Assembly (NCBI RefSeq): GCF_007992175.1 | Contig: NZ_BJZT01000004.1 | Coordinates: forward strand, 45,447-109,446 | Direction of reading: 5' to 3' | DNA: 64,000 nucleotides | Source of the DNA: Methylobacterium haplocladii | GTDB lineage: Bacteria > Pseudomonadota > Alphaproteobacteria > Rhizobiales > Beijerinckiaceae | In this document: positions 38,232 to 50,835 of the stretch, one piece after another | Position numbering within the stretch: position 1 is the first letter of the stretch | How the letters are laid out: the number at the start of each line of letters is the position of its first letter | Translations under genes and position numbers: made by a program | Notes under the pieces: generated by a model | Databases searched by the model: none | Told to the model about the DNA's origin: nothing | What the model saw: the letters and a program-made list of their open reading frames with translations, nothing else

Positions 38232-38618
38232 GTGATCTTTCCAGCCACCACGGCTTTCTTCGCAGGCCTGCTCGGTCTCCTCTTCGTCGGCCTGAGCGTT
38301 TGGGTCGTGGCCGGACGCGTCTCGGACGACGTCCTCTTCGGCAGCGGCGACAACCCGCTCCAGAAGCGCATTCGGAGCCATGGCAACTTCTCGGAATTCG
38401 TGCCGTTCGCGCTGCTGCTGATCGCCTTCCTCGAAGCCGGGGGCACCAAGCACTGGATCGTCCAGGCGCTCCTGGTCGTGCTGCTCATCGGCCGGATCCT
38501 CCATCCGTTCGGCATGTTCGCGCCCAAGAACTCCCCGCAGCAATTCGCCTGCCGCGGCGGCGGGATCATCTCGACGCTGCTCGTGCTTCTGATCTCGGCT
38601 GTCCTGCTGCTGGTCTGA
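38232..38618 (+). CDS. MAPEG family membrane protein
   Basis: The 128-residue protein has four hydrophobic segments and the MAPEG pattern (RSHGNFSEFVPFALLLIAFLE-like region around residue 50, then GRILHPFGM). Bacterial MAPEG proteins are glutathione-transferase-like or of unknown role. The start is a GTG at 38232. It lies 137 nt after gloB, a fitting neighbour for a glutathione-linked protein, but function is not proven. Confidence 0.83.
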   Translation: MIFPATTAFFAGLLGLLFVGLSVWVVAGRVSDDVLFGSGDNPLQKRIRSHGNFSEFVPFALLLIAFLEAGGTKHWIVQALLVVLLIGRILHPFGMFAPKNSPQQFACRGGGIISTLLVLLISAVLLLV

Positions 38619-38705
38619 GCGGGCGCGGCTCGCTTAACGCTTGCCAAAGCCGAGCCCAACGCGGAGGCTTGGGGTCAAGGCTGGGGAGGCTCGTCAGCGG
38701 ATTTC

Positions 38706-39443
38706 ATGCAGCCGGCCGCAACCATCCAGGCACACCGTGAGGCGGGCGCCGAACTGCCGGACGAACCCGAGCGGGTCGAGGGTCCGACCGCAACCCGGTT
38801 GCCGCCGCGTTCGCAACGTCTCAGCGGACCGGCTGTCCGGGCGCGGCCGACGCCCGTCTCGACCGACGTCCGGTTGCTGGCCATCGCCTCCGACCACCTC
38901 GCCCGGCTCGGCCCGAAGGGCGTGACCGTCGTGGCGGTCGCGGCCGAAGCCGGGATGACCCACGCCAACGTCTACCGCTACTTTCCCTCGAAGGACGCAC
39001 TGCTCGATGCGGTTGCCGGGCGCTGGCTGCGCGACGTCGAGGCCCGGCTCGCCGGGATCGCCGATGCGCCCGACCCGGCCGACGACAAGATCGAGCGCCT
39101 GCTGACCGCGCTGAGCCTGACCCAACGGAAAGCGCTCACGGACGAGCCGAACGTCTTCGCCGTGCATCTCGATGCCACCGTGGCGTCGCGCCCGATCGCC
39201 CGCCGGCATCGAGGCCGCCTGCGCATCCTGGTCGAGCGCGTGGTCGACGAGGGCATCGGTACCGGCACCTTCGTAGCCCGCGATCGCGAGCGCGCCATCG
39301 CCTGCATCTTCGACGCCAGCTACCGTTTCACCCACCCGCTGGCCATCCAACAGGACGCCGACGTGCCGCGCGACCTGCTGGAAGCGCGACTCGGAGCGGT
39401 GATCCAGGCAATCCAGCGCATGCTGCGTTCGGGAATGTTCTGA
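38706..39443 (+). CDS. TetR family transcriptional regulator
   Basis: The 245-residue protein has a TetR helix-turn-helix (VAVAAEAGMTHANVYRYFPSKDALL, near residues 75-100 when read in pieces) and a helical ligand-binding half. An unusual Pro/Arg-rich stretch of about 50 residues precedes the domain; no better internal start is visible. The target may be the upstream MAPEG gene or itself; this is inference. A hairpin with a T-run follows. Confidence 0.88.
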   Translation: MQPAATIQAHREAGAELPDEPERVEGPTATRLPPRSQRLSGPAVRARPTPVSTDVRLLAIASDHLARLGPKGVTVVAVAAEAGMTHANVYRYFPSKDALLDAVAGRWLRDVEARLAGIADAPDPADDKIERLLTALSLTQRKALTDEPNVFAVHLDATVASRPIARRHRGRLRILVERVVDEGIGTGTFVARDRERAIACIFDASYRFTHPLAIQQDADVPRDLLEARLGAVIQAIQRMLRSGMF

Positions 39444-40714
<1,271 letters not shown>

Positions 40715-40723
40715 CGGCAAGCG

Positions 40724-40838
40724 ATGTCATCCCGGGGCCGCGAAGCGGAACCCGGGATCCAGAAACACAGGTGGCGTTCCAGCATACCGCGACGGCGGTT
40801 CTGGATTCCGGGTTCGCCTTCGGCGCCCCGGAATGACG
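40724..40838. repeat. Palindromic intergenic repeat B, in the mdh-sucC spacer
   Basis: Two inverted arms (40726-40764 and 40799-40837) begin and end with gtcat/atgac and share cccggg-type cores; the loop is about 34 nt. It fills nearly all of the 137-nt mdh-sucC spacer and ends 14 nt before the sucC start. Confidence 0.85.
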
Positions 40839-40851
40839 GAGAGGATCTTCG

Positions 40852-42048
40852 ATGAACATCCACGAATACCAGGCCAAAGCCGTCCTCAAGGAGTTCGGCC
40901 TGCCCGTTTCCCGCGGCGTCCCGATCTTCAAGCCCGAGGAGGCGGAAGCCGCCGCGAAGGAACTCGGCGGCCCGGTCTGGGTGGTGAAGTCGCAGATCCA
41001 TGCGGGCGGGCGCGGCAAGGGCACCTTCAAGGGCGCGCCCGAGGGCGCCAAGGGCGGCGTGCGCGTCACCAAGTCGATCGACGAGGTGAAGCAATATGCC
41101 GGCGAAATGCTCGGGCAGACGCTGGTCACGATTCAGACCGGCCCCGCCGGCAAGCAGGTCAACCGCCTCTACATCGAGGAAGGCGCGCAGATCGCCGCCG
41201 AGTTCTACCTGTCGATGCTGGTCGATCGCGAGACCGGACAGGTCGCCTTCGTCGTCTCGACGGAAGGCGGCATGGACATCGAGACGGTCGCCCACGACAC
41301 GCCCGAGAAGATCGTCACCTTCTCGGTCGATCCGGCCACCGGCATCATGCCCCATCACGGCCGCGCGGTCGCGAAGGCGCTGGGCCTCACCGGTCCACAG
41401 GCCAAGGAAGCCGGCGAACTCACCACCAAGCTCTACGCGGCCTTCACGGCCAAGGACATGAGCATGCTGGAGATCAATCCGCTGGTACTCACCGGCGACG
41501 GCCATCTCAAGTGCCTCGACGCCAAGATCTCCTTCGATTCGAACGCCCTTTATCGGCACCCCGACGTCGTCGCGCTGCGCGACGAGACCGAGGAGGACGC
41601 CAAGGAAATCGAGGCCTCCAAGTACGACCTCGCCTACATCGCCCTCGACGGCACCATCGGCTGCATGGTCAACGGCGCCGGCCTCGCCATGGCGACCCTC
41701 GACATCATCAAGCTCTACGGCGAGGAGCCCGCGAACTTCTTGGATGTCGGCGGTGGCGCGTCTGAAGAAAAGGTCACCGCGGCCTTCAAGATCATCACCG
41801 CCGACCCGCAGGTGAAGGGCATCCTCGTCAACATCTTCGGCGGGATCATGAAATGCGACGTCATTGCCCGCGGCGTGATCGCGGCGGTGAAGGCGGTCGG
41901 CCTCGAAGTGCCGCTGGTGGTGCGTCTCGAAGGCACCAACGTCGAGCAGGGCAAGGACATCATCCGCAATTCGGGGCTCAACGTGATCCCCGCCGATGAT
42001 CTGGACGATGCCGCGCAGAAGATCGTCGCCGCCGTGAAGAAGGGCTGA
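40852..42048 (+). CDS. sucC: Succinyl-CoA ligase beta subunit
   Basis: The 398-residue ATP-grasp subunit binds nucleotide and, with SucD, forms succinate and ATP (or GTP) from succinyl-CoA. It shows [16 protein letters not shown] at the start, the grasp loop [13 protein letters not shown] near residue 46, and the C-terminal [14 protein letters not shown] region near 328. A malate thiokinase (MtkA) is a paralogue in methylotrophs, but position in a TCA operon with sucD and sucA favours SucC. sucD follows after 9 nt. Confidence 0.94.
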   Translation: MNIHEYQAKAVLKEFGLPVSRGVPIFKPEEAEAAAKELGGPVWVVKSQIHAGGRGKGTFKGAPEGAKGGVRVTKSIDEVKQYAGEMLGQTLVTIQTGPAGKQVNRLYIEEGAQIAAEFYLSMLVDRETGQVAFVVSTEGGMDIETVAHDTPEKIVTFSVDPATGIMPHHGRAVAKALGLTGPQAKEAGELTTKLYAAFTAKDMSMLEINPLVLTGDGHLKCLDAKISFDSNALYRHPDVVALRDETEEDAKEIEASKYDLAYIALDGTIGCMVNGAGLAMATLDIIKLYGEEPANFLDVGGGASEEKVTAAFKIITADPQVKGILVNIFGGIMKCDVIARGVIAAVKAVGLEVPLVVRLEGTNVEQGKDIIRNSGLNVIPADDLDDAAQKIVAAVKKG

Positions 42049-42057
42049 GCCGAAACC

Positions 42058-42942
42058 ATGTCCATCCTCATCGACGCGAACACCAAGGTCATCTGCCAGG
42101 GCTTCACCGGCAAGAACGGCACCTTCCATTCCGAGCAGGCCATCGCCTACGGAACGAAGATGGTCGGTGGCACATCGCCGGGTAAGGGCGGCGCGACCCA
42201 TCTCGGTCTGCCGGTCTTCGACACGGTCGCCGAGGCGCGCGAGGCCACGGGTGCCGAGGCCTCCGTCGTCTACGTGCCGCCGCCCGGCGCCGCCGACGCA
42301 ATCTGCGAGGCGATCGCAGCCGAGATCCCGCTGATCGTCTGCATCACGGAGGGCATTCCGGTGCTCGACATGGTGCGCGTCAAGCGCGCCCTCGAAGGCT
42401 CGAAGTCCCGCCTGATCGGGCCGAACTGCCCCGGCGTCGTCACGGCCGGCGAATGCAAGATCGGCATCATGCCGGCCAACATCTTCAAGCCCGGCTCCGT
42501 CGGCATCGTCTCGCGCTCCGGCACGCTGACCTACGAGGCGGTGTTCCAGACCACCACCGCGGGCCTGGGCCAGACCACGGCCGTCGGCATCGGCGGCGAT
42601 CCGGTCAAGGGCACCGAGTTCATCTCGATGCTCGAACTGTTCCTCGCCGACGACAAGACCCAGTCGATCGTGATGATCGGCGAGATCGGCGGCTCGGCCG
42701 AGGAAGAGGCGGCGCAGTTCCTGGCCGATGAGGCCAAGCGCGGCCGCAAGAAGCCCATGGTCGGCTTCATCGCCGGCCGCACCGCGCCTCCGGGCCGCCG
42801 CATGGGCCATGCCGGCGCGATTATCTCCGGCGGCAAGGGCGGCGCCGAGGACAAGATCGCGGCGATGGAACGGGCCGGCATCCGCGTCTCGCCCTCCCCG
42901 GCGCGGCTCGGCTCCACCCTCGTCGAGGTCTTGAAGGGCTGA
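42058..42942 (+). CDS. sucD: Succinyl-CoA ligase alpha subunit
   Basis: The 294-residue subunit binds CoA and carries the phosphohistidine. Visible are the CoA loop [14 protein letters not shown] near residue 18, the LIGPNCPGV segment near 120 and the active His in [14 protein letters not shown] near residue 250. It is 9 nt from sucC. A strong hairpin and sucA follow. Confidence 0.95.
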   Translation: MSILIDANTKVICQGFTGKNGTFHSEQAIAYGTKMVGGTSPGKGGATHLGLPVFDTVAEAREATGAEASVVYVPPPGAADAICEAIAAEIPLIVCITEGIPVLDMVRVKRALEGSKSRLIGPNCPGVVTAGECKIGIMPANIFKPGSVGIVSRSGTLTYEAVFQTTTAGLGQTTAVGIGGDPVKGTEFISMLELFLADDKTQSIVMIGEIGGSAEEEAAQFLADEAKRGRKKPMVGFIAGRTAPPGRRMGHAGAIISGGKGGAEDKIAAMERAGIRVSPSPARLGSTLVEVLKG

Positions 42943-42999
42943 AGGTTGCCTGCGCGCCTGTGTTGCAGCGCACGCAATACCGCAAGGCCCATGTAGGAG

Positions 43000-43023
43000 A
43001 CCGGGGATGAGGGCATCCCCGGT
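43000..43023 (+). other. Hairpin in the sucD-sucA spacer
   Basis: A perfect 10-bp stem (43000-43009 with 43014-43023) and a 4-nt loop lie 57 nt after sucD and 49 nt before sucA, without a T-tract. It may adjust relative expression within the operon or block 3' decay of the sucCD message. Confidence 0.5.
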
Positions 43024-43072
43024 GCGAAAGAGAGGCGGTCGCATCGGCGGCCGAGTTTGAGGACACCAAGCG

Positions 43073-46060
43073 ATGGCACGCCAGGACGCGAACGACGCCT
43101 TCCTCGAAACCTCGTTCCTGTACGGCGGCAACGCCGCCTATATCGAGGAACTCCAGGCGGCCTACGCCCGCGATCCGAACTCCGTCGATCCCGAGTGGCA
43201 GCGCTTCTTCAAGGACCTCGGCGAGGACGACGGCCTCGTCGAGAAGAATGCGGCCGGCGCCTCCTGGGAGAAGCCGAACTGGCCGATCGCACAGAACGGC
43301 GAGATCGTCTCGGCGCTGGACGGCGATTGGGGCGCCCTCGAAAAAGCGGTCGGCGACAAGATCCAGGCCCGCGCGGGCAAGCCCGCCGACCCCGCCGCCA
43401 AGGGCGCAGAGATCGTCGCCAAGACCGGCGTCTCGGTCGAGCAGGCGACCAAGGATTCGGTGCGTGCGATCATGCTGATCCGCGCCTACCGCATGCGCGG
43501 CCACCTCCACGCCAAGCTCGATCCGCTGGGTCTCTCCAAGCGCGGCGACCACGAGGAGCTGCACCCGCAGCATTATGGCTTCCAGGAAGCCGACCAGGAC
43601 CGCCCGATCTTCCTCGACAACGTGCTCGGGATGGAATTCTCGACGATCCGCGAGATCGTGAAGATCCTGGAGCGCACCTACTGCCAGACGCTCGGCGTCG
43701 AGTTCATGCACATCTCCGATCCGGAGGAGAAAGCCTGGATCCAGGAGCGCATCGAGGGCAAGGACAAGGAGATCTCCTTCACCCCCGAAGGCCGGCGCGC
43801 GATCCTGAACAAGCTGATCGAGGCCGAAGGCTTCGAGAAGTTCCTCGACACCAAGTACACCGGCACCAAGCGCTTCGGCCTCGACGGCGGCGAGTCCATC
43901 GTCCCGGCACTGGAGCAGATCATCAAGCGCGGCGGCGCGCTGGGCGTCGAGGAGATCGTGCTCGGCATGGCCCATCGCGGCCGGCTGAACATCCTCACGA
44001 ACGTGATGGCCAAGCCCTTCCGAGCGGTGTTCAACGAGTTCAAGGGCGGCTCGGCCAACCCGGCCGAGGTCGAAGGCTCGGGCGACGTGAAGTACCATCT
44101 CGGCGCCTCGTCGGACCGCGCCTTCGACGACAATCACGTCCACCTGTCGTTGACCGCCAACCCGTCCCACCTCGAGATCGTCGATCCGGTGGTGCTCGGT
44201 AAGGTGCGCGCCAAGCAGGACCAGCTTGCCAAGCCGAACGTCGAGCGCCGCAAGGTGCTGCCGCTGCTGATCCACGGCGATGCGGCCTTCGCCGGCCAGG
44301 GCGTGGTCGCCGAATGCCTGGGACTGTCGGGCTTGAAGGGTCACCGCACCGGCGGCTCGATCCACTTCATCATCAACAACCAGATCGGCTTCACCACCGA
44401 TCCGCGCTATTCGCGCTCCTCGCCCTACCCGTCCGACGTGGCAAAGATGGTGGAAGCGCCGATCCTCCATTGCAACGGCGACGACCCGGAAGCCGTGACC
44501 TTCGCGGCGAAGGTCGCGACGGAGTACCGCCAGAAATTCGGCAAGCCCGTCGTCATCGACATGCAGTGCTACCGGCGCTTCGGCCACAATGAGGGCGACG
44601 AGCCGGCCTTCACGCAGCCGAAGATGTACCAGCTGATCCGCAAGCATCCGACGGTGCTGGAAACCTACGGGAAGAAGCTCGTCGAGCGCGGCGACCTGAC
44701 GAAAGATCAGCTCGACGCCCGCAAGGCCGAGTTCCGGGCGATCCTCGACAACGAGCTCGATGTCGCCGGCAGCTACAAGGCCAACAAGGCCGACTGGCTC
44801 GACGGCCGCTGGTCCGGCTTCAAGTCGGTGCGCGAGGACGTCGACGACCCCCGCCGCGGCCAGACCGGCGTGCCGGAGGCGACCCTGCGCGAGATCGCGC
44901 AGAAGATCACCACGCCGCCGCCGGGCTTCCAGCTGCACCGCACGATCCAGCGCTTCTTCGACAACCGCGCCAAGGCGGTGGAGACCGGCCAGGGCATCGA
45001 TTGGGCGACCGCCGAGGCGCTGGCGCTGGGCTCGATCCTGATCGAAGGCAACCGCGTCCGGTTTTCCGGCCAGGACGTCGAACGCGGCACCTTCTCGCAG
45101 CGCCACGCCGTGGTGATCGACCAGGAGAACGAGCAGCGCTACACGCCGCTGAATTCCGTGAAGGAGGGTCAGGCTCGCATCGAGGTAATCAACTCGATGC
45201 TGTCGGAGGAGGCCGTGCTCGGCTTCGAATACGGCTATTCGGCCGCCGAGCCGAACGCGCTGGTGCTGTGGGAGGCGCAGTTCGGCGACTTCGCCAACGG
45301 CGCGCAGGTCGTCATCGACCAGTTCATCTCATCCGGCGAGCGCAAGTGGCTGCGCATGTCCGGCCTCGTGATGCTGCTGCCGCACGGCTACGAGGGCCAG
45401 GGGCCCGAGCACTCCTCCGCCCGTCTGGAGCGGTATCTCCAGATGTGCGCCGAGGACAACATGCAGGTCGCCAACTGCACGACGCCCTCGAACTACTTCC
45501 ACATCCTGCGCCGCCAGCTGAAGCGCGACTTCCGCAAGCCGCTGATCCTGATGACGCCGAAATCCCTTTTGCGCCACAAGCGCGCCGTCTCCCGGCTCTC
45601 CGAGATCTCGGAGGACTCGACCTTCCACCGCGTGCTCTGGGACGATGCCGAGCATGAGGATGGCGGGATCAAGCTCGTCAAGGACGACAAGATCCGTCGC
45701 GTCGTGCTCTGCTCGGGCAAGGTCTATTACGACCTGTTCGACGAGCGCGAGAAGCGCGGCGTCAACGACGTCTACCTGATGCGGGTCGAGCAGCTCTATC
45801 CGTTCCCGCTCAAGGCGCTCGCCAACGAGATGAGCCGCTTCCGCAACGCGGAGGTGGTCTGGTGCCAGGAGGAGCCCAAGAACATGGGCGCCTGGGCCTT
45901 CGTCGACGACTACCTCGAATGGGTGCTCGGACAGGCCGGGTCTTCGGTGAAGCGGGCGCGCTACGTCGGCCGACCAGCCTCGGCCTCCACCGCCGTCGGT
46001 CTGATGTCGAAGCATATCGCGCAGCTTCAGGCCTTCCTCAACGAGGCTCTGACGGTCTGA
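43073..46060 (+). CDS. sucA: 2-oxoglutarate dehydrogenase E1 component
   Basis: The 995-residue thiamine-diphosphate enzyme decarboxylates 2-oxoglutarate and passes the succinyl group to SucB. Typical features are the N-terminal LETSFLYGGNAAYIEELQ-type motif, LGMAHRGRLNIL near residue 300, the TPP-binding HGDAAFAGQGVVAE near 402, and FGHNEGDEPAFTQP near 505. Length is normal. The YciI gene begins 2 nt after its stop. Confidence 0.97.
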   Translation: MARQDANDAFLETSFLYGGNAAYIEELQAAYARDPNSVDPEWQRFFKDLGEDDGLVEKNAAGASWEKPNWPIAQNGEIVSALDGDWGALEKAVGDKIQARAGKPADPAAKGAEIVAKTGVSVEQATKDSVRAIMLIRAYRMRGHLHAKLDPLGLSKRGDHEELHPQHYGFQEADQDRPIFLDNVLGMEFSTIREIVKILERTYCQTLGVEFMHISDPEEKAWIQERIEGKDKEISFTPEGRRAILNKLIEAEGFEKFLDTKYTGTKRFGLDGGESIVPALEQIIKRGGALGVEEIVLGMAHRGRLNILTNVMAKPFRAVFNEFKGGSANPAEVEGSGDVKYHLGASSDRAFDDNHVHLSLTANPSHLEIVDPVVLGKVRAKQDQLAKPNVERRKVLPLLIHGDAAFAGQGVVAECLGLSGLKGHRTGGSIHFIINNQIGFTTDPRYSRSSPYPSDVAKMVEAPILHCNGDDPEAVTFAAKVATEYRQKFGKPVVIDMQCYRRFGHNEGDEPAFTQPKMYQLIRKHPTVLETYGKKLVERGDLTKDQLDARKAEFRAILDNELDVAGSYKANKADWLDGRWSGFKSVREDVDDPRRGQTGVPEATLREIAQKITTPPPGFQLHRTIQRFFDNRAKAVETGQGIDWATAEALALGSILIEGNRVRFSGQDVERGTFSQRHAVVIDQENEQRYTPLNSVKEGQARIEVINSMLSEEAVLGFEYGYSAAEPNALVLWEAQFGDFANGAQVVIDQFISSGERKWLRMSGLVMLLPHGYEGQGPEHSSARLERYLQMCAEDNMQVANCTTPSNYFHILRRQLKRDFRKPLILMTPKSLLRHKRAVSRLSEISEDSTFHRVLWDDAEHEDGGIKLVKDDKIRRVVLCSGKVYYDLFDEREKRGVNDVYLMRVEQLYPFPLKALANEMSRFRNAEVVWCQEEPKNMGAWAFVDDYLEWVLGQAGSSVKRARYVGRPASASTAVGLMSKHIAQLQAFLNEALTV

Positions 46061-46062
46061 GC

Positions 46063-46365
46063 ATGGCCTACTTCCTGCTCAGGCTTTCCCCGCCGCGCTC
46101 GAGCTTCCCGTTCGACGCGACGGAGGTGGAGAAGGCGCTGTTCGCGGAGCATGCCGGCTACTGGCTCGATAAGGCTGGGCGAGGGGAGGCCATCGCGGTC
46201 GGTCCGGTCTTCGATGCCACCGGGACTTGGGGCCTCGCGCTCGTCGAGGCCGAGAACGAATCCGAAGCGAACCGGCTCGGCGAGGCCGATCCCGTCATCC
46301 GGGCGGAGGCTGGTTTCGCCTACACGATCGCCTCGATCCCATCCCTGATTCTGCGGCAGCCATGA
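46063..46365 (+). CDS. YciI-like small protein inside the 2-oxoglutarate dehydrogenase operon
   Basis: The 100-residue protein has a ferredoxin-like YciI/DGPF-type fold pattern: a first strand YFLLRLSPPR, a conserved HAGYWLDKAGRG (His plus small residues) and the IAVGPVF strand. YciI proteins have no settled function. It starts 2 nt after sucA and ends 56 nt before sucB, so it is certainly in the operon. I infer only that it is coexpressed with the complex. Confidence 0.78.
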   Translation: MAYFLLRLSPPRSSFPFDATEVEKALFAEHAGYWLDKAGRGEAIAVGPVFDATGTWGLALVEAENESEANRLGEADPVIRAEAGFAYTIASIPSLILRQP

Positions 46366-46421
46366 TGCCTGTCCGCACCCTGAGTTCCAGAGGAGGTCCC
46401 CGCGCAGGGGGCAATTGATCC

Positions 46422-47711
46422 ATGGCCACCGACATTCTCGTCCCGACCCTCGGCGAATCCGTGACCGAGGCCACGATCGGCCGCTGGTTCAAGCAGCCCG
46501 GCGACACCGTCGCGGCCGACGAGCCGCTGGTGGAGCTCGAGACCGACAAGGTCACGCTCGAGGTCAACGCTCCGGCGGCCGGTGAGCTCGGCGAGATCCT
46601 GGTCAAGGACGGGGAGACCGTGGAGCCGGGGGCGCTGCTCGGCTCGATCGTCGATGCCGGCAAGGGCGGCGGCGCGAAGAAGCCGGCCGCCGCCAAGGGT
46701 GCTGAGAAGACGGAGCAGAAGGCCGAGAGCCGGAGCGAGGAACCGAAGGCGAAGCCGACCAGCGAGCCCGCCAAGTCGGATCCTGGCGGTCGCCCCGCCG
46801 AGGAGAGCGGTCCCGCCGTCGCCAAACTCGCCCGCGAGACCGGCATCGATCCGGCTACGCTGAACGGCAGCGGCAAGGACGGCCGCGCCACCAAGGGCGA
46901 CATGCTCGCCGCCAAGGACGGCAAGTCGGCTCCCGCCGCGCGGTCCGAAGCGCCGGCTCAGGAGACCAAGCCTCCGGCCCCGCCGCGCCCGGCTTCGGCA
47001 CCCGACGACGCTGCGCGCGAAGAGCGCGTGAAGATGACGAAGCTCCGGCAGACCATCGCCCGGCGTCTCAAGAGCGCGCAGGACAATGCCGCGATGCTCA
47101 CCACGTTCAACGACGTGGACATGGGCGCCGTGATGGCGATGCGTAGCCAGTACAAGGAGATCTTCGAGAAGAAGCACGGCACGAAGCTCGGCTTCATGGG
47201 CTTCTTCACCAAGGCGGTGATCGGCGCTCTCAAGGACGTGCCGGCGGTGAACGCCGAGATCGACGGCCAGGACCTCGTCTACAAGAACTACTACCACATC
47301 GGCATCGCCGTAGGCACCGACAAAGGCCTCGTCGTGCCGGTGGTGCGCGATGCCGACGACCTCTCCATCGCCGGCATCGAGAAAAAGATCTCGGGCTTCG
47401 GCAAGAAGGCCCGCGACGGCAAGCTCTCCATCGAGGAGATGCAGGGCGGCACCTTCACCATCACCAACGGCGGCATCTACGGCTCGCTGATGTCGACCCC
47501 GATCCTTAACGCCCCCCAGTCGGGCATCTTGGGCATGCACCGGATCGAGGAGCGCCCGGTGGTCCGTGCCGGAAAGATCGAGGCGCGGCCGATGATGTAT
47601 CTCGCCTTGTCCTACGATCACCGGATCGTGGACGGGAAGGAGGCGGTGACCTTCCTCGTGCGGGTCAAGGAGGCGCTGGAGGATCCGGCGCGGCTGGTGC
47701 TGGATCTGTAA
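46422..47711 (+). CDS. sucB: Dihydrolipoyl succinyltransferase E2 component
   Basis: The 429-residue core of the 2-oxoglutarate dehydrogenase complex. A lipoyl domain (ETDKVTLEV, lipoyl-lysine near residue 43), an Ala/Pro/Lys-rich linker, the E1/E3-binding domain ([20 protein letters not shown] in pieces near 140-160), a second linker, and the catalytic domain ending with [13 protein letters not shown] (active His near residue 395) are all visible. It lies between the YciI gene and lpd. Confidence 0.96.
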   Translation: MATDILVPTLGESVTEATIGRWFKQPGDTVAADEPLVELETDKVTLEVNAPAAGELGEILVKDGETVEPGALLGSIVDAGKGGGAKKPAAAKGAEKTEQKAESRSEEPKAKPTSEPAKSDPGGRPAEESGPAVAKLARETGIDPATLNGSGKDGRATKGDMLAAKDGKSAPAARSEAPAQETKPPAPPRPASAPDDAAREERVKMTKLRQTIARRLKSAQDNAAMLTTFNDVDMGAVMAMRSQYKEIFEKKHGTKLGFMGFFTKAVIGALKDVPAVNAEIDGQDLVYKNYYHIGIAVGTDKGLVVPVVRDADDLSIAGIEKKISGFGKKARDGKLSIEEMQGGTFTITNGGIYGSLMSTPILNAPQSGILGMHRIEERPVVRAGKIEARPMMYLALSYDHRIVDGKEAVTFLVRVKEALEDPARLVLDL

Positions 47712-47760
47712 ACGGCCCGAGCCGCAGCCCTTATCCTTCAGAACTGAACGCATGTCCCGA

Positions 47761-47781
47761 CGGTGGCGGTGCCCGCCACCG
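47761..47781 (+). other. Short hairpin in the sucB-lpd spacer
   Basis: A 9-bp stem (47761-47769 with 47773-47781) and 3-nt loop lie in the 91-nt spacer. There is no T-tract; it may stabilise the upstream message. Confidence 0.45.
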
Positions 47782-47802
47782 CACTCTTGAGCCGAGAACT
47801 GA

Positions 47803-49203
<1,401 letters not shown>

Positions 49204-49205
49204 CC

Positions 49206-49301
49206 ACCGTCATTGCGAGCGTCGCGAAGCAATCCAGGGCCACACTCACAACGTCGGTGCGTTTGCCCTGGTTTGCTTCGGCTTCGCCTCGCAATGACGG
49301 G
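49206..49301. repeat. Palindromic intergenic repeat A3
   Basis: Left arm cgtcattgcgagc...gaagcaatccagggc and a near-complementary right arm ending gcaatgacgg make this a third copy of the repeat at 1357-1446 and 32703-32801. It fills the whole spacer between the convergent lpd and zapE genes. Confidence 0.87.
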
Positions 49302-49306
49302 CAAGG

Positions 49307-50536
49307 CTACGTCTCCACCAACCCGCTGCTCGACCCCGAAGCCTCGGAATGTCCGCCGCCATGCGGCAACCCGAGATATTCGCTCGACCGCATCTCGATC
49401 AGCCGCGAGACCGTCCGCTCGAACTCGAAGGCCTCGCGGCCTTCGGTTCCGGTGTAGAGGTCCGGCGCCTCGGCGTCGGCCGAGGCGATCAGCTTCACGT
49501 GCGCGTCGTAGAGCGTATCGATCAATGTGATGAAGCGTTTGGCCTCGTTGCGTTTTTCCGGGCTCATCACCGGGATCCCCGCGATGATCAGCGTGTGGAA
49601 GGTGTTGGCCAGCGCCATGTAGTCGGAGGCGCCGAGCGGTCGCGCGCAGAGGTCGTCGAATGAGAAACGCGCCACGCCGCCCGCCTCCTCAGGCACCGGC
49701 ACGTCGCGTCCCTTCACCCGCACCGAGCCGGGCTTGCCCTTGGCTTTGCCGGTGAGCGCCTTGAAGGCCTCGTCGAGGGCGGTGTCGGCGCTCCCCTCCC
49801 CGCTCAGGTGGTAGACCGCGCTGCCGCCGAGCTTCTCCAGCCGGAAATCGGTCCGCGAATCGAGGCGCATCACCGCGACGCGCTCCTGCAATTCGGTGAT
49901 GAAGGGCAGGAAGAGCGCGCGGTTGAGGCCACCCTCGTAGAGCCGATCGGGCTCGACGTTCGAGGTCGCCACCACCGTAACGCCGCGCTTGAACAGGGCC
50001 GCGAACAACCGGCCCAGCAGCATTGCGTCGGCGATGTCGGTGACGGTGAATTCGTCGAAGCAGAGCAGCGTCGCCTCCGCCGCAAGCGCGTCGGCCACCG
50101 GGGGGATCGGATCGTCGCCCTTGGCCGCGCCGGCCTTGACCGCCTGCCGGTGAGCGTGGATGCGCTCGTGCGCGTCGGCCATGAAGCCGTGGAAATGGAT
50201 GCGGCGCTTCGGGGCCGGAGCGGCCTCGTGAAACAGGTCCATCAGCATGGTCTTGCCGCGGCCGACCGAACCCCAGATGTAAAGGCCCTTCACCGGCCCG
50301 GCATCGTCGTCCTTGCGACCGAACAGCCAACCCAGCGCGCTGCCCTTGCTGGCCCGTTTGCGCCGGCCGAGCTCGATCACCAGCCGATCGAGGGCCCTCA
50401 CCAGCTTCAGCTGCGCCGGATCGCTCTCGATAGCGCCCGAGCGCGACAGGGCGGCGTAGCGCTCGAAGACCGGCCCCGGCGAGACGGCACCGCTCAGCGC
50501 CTGCTCCGAGGGTGTCGGGCTCACAGTCTGACTCAC
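49307..50536 (-). CDS. zapE: Cell division protein ZapE (AFG1-like ATPase)
   Basis: The 409-residue AFG1/LACE1-family P-loop ATPase. Walker A GSVGRGKTML near residue 90, the HFHGFM motif near 113, Walker B LLCFDEFTVTDIADAM near 165, and the TSNVEPDRLYEGGLNR sensor region near 195 are all present. In E. coli ZapE affects Z-ring behaviour; the family also includes a mitochondrial quality-control ATPase. It is convergent with lpd, from which repeat A3 separates it. Confidence 0.93.
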   Translation of the reverse strand: MSQTVSPTPSEQALSGAVSPGPVFERYAALSRSGAIESDPAQLKLVRALDRLVIELGRRKRASKGSALGWLFGRKDDDAGPVKGLYIWGSVGRGKTMLMDLFHEAAPAPKRRIHFHGFMADAHERIHAHRQAVKAGAAKGDDPIPPVADALAAEATLLCFDEFTVTDIADAMLLGRLFAALFKRGVTVVATSNVEPDRLYEGGLNRALFLPFITELQERVAVMRLDSRTDFRLEKLGGSAVYHLSGEGSADTALDEAFKALTGKAKGKPGSVRVKGRDVPVPEEAGGVARFSFDDLCARPLGASDYMALANTFHTLIIAGIPVMSPEKRNEAKRFITLIDTLYDAHVKLIASADAEAPDLYTGTEGREAFEFERTVSRLIEMRSSEYLGLPHGGGHSEASGSSSGLVET

Positions 50537-50835
50537 GACGAAACGACCCTGCTCCGCGCAGCGCAGCCATCTCTCCCCAGGGAGAATCCGCAGGGATAAT
50601 TACGCCGGGCTCAACCTGTGCCGTGCCGTCCTTGCAGGATCAACCCCGCAAGATCGAGCCGTCTCCCGCAAGCCGAGGGCATGCGCAATCTGCGTCGCAA
50701 GAGGACGTTTTGCTGCATTGCAGCGCCAGCACCGAAAGGCCATCTCTGGGCGAACGAGCTTGGCCCTGAGCGGCCGGCTGGGAGGTCTCGTCCGGAACGG
50801 CGCGTGTCCTGCGCTCAACTGGAGACCATCACGCC

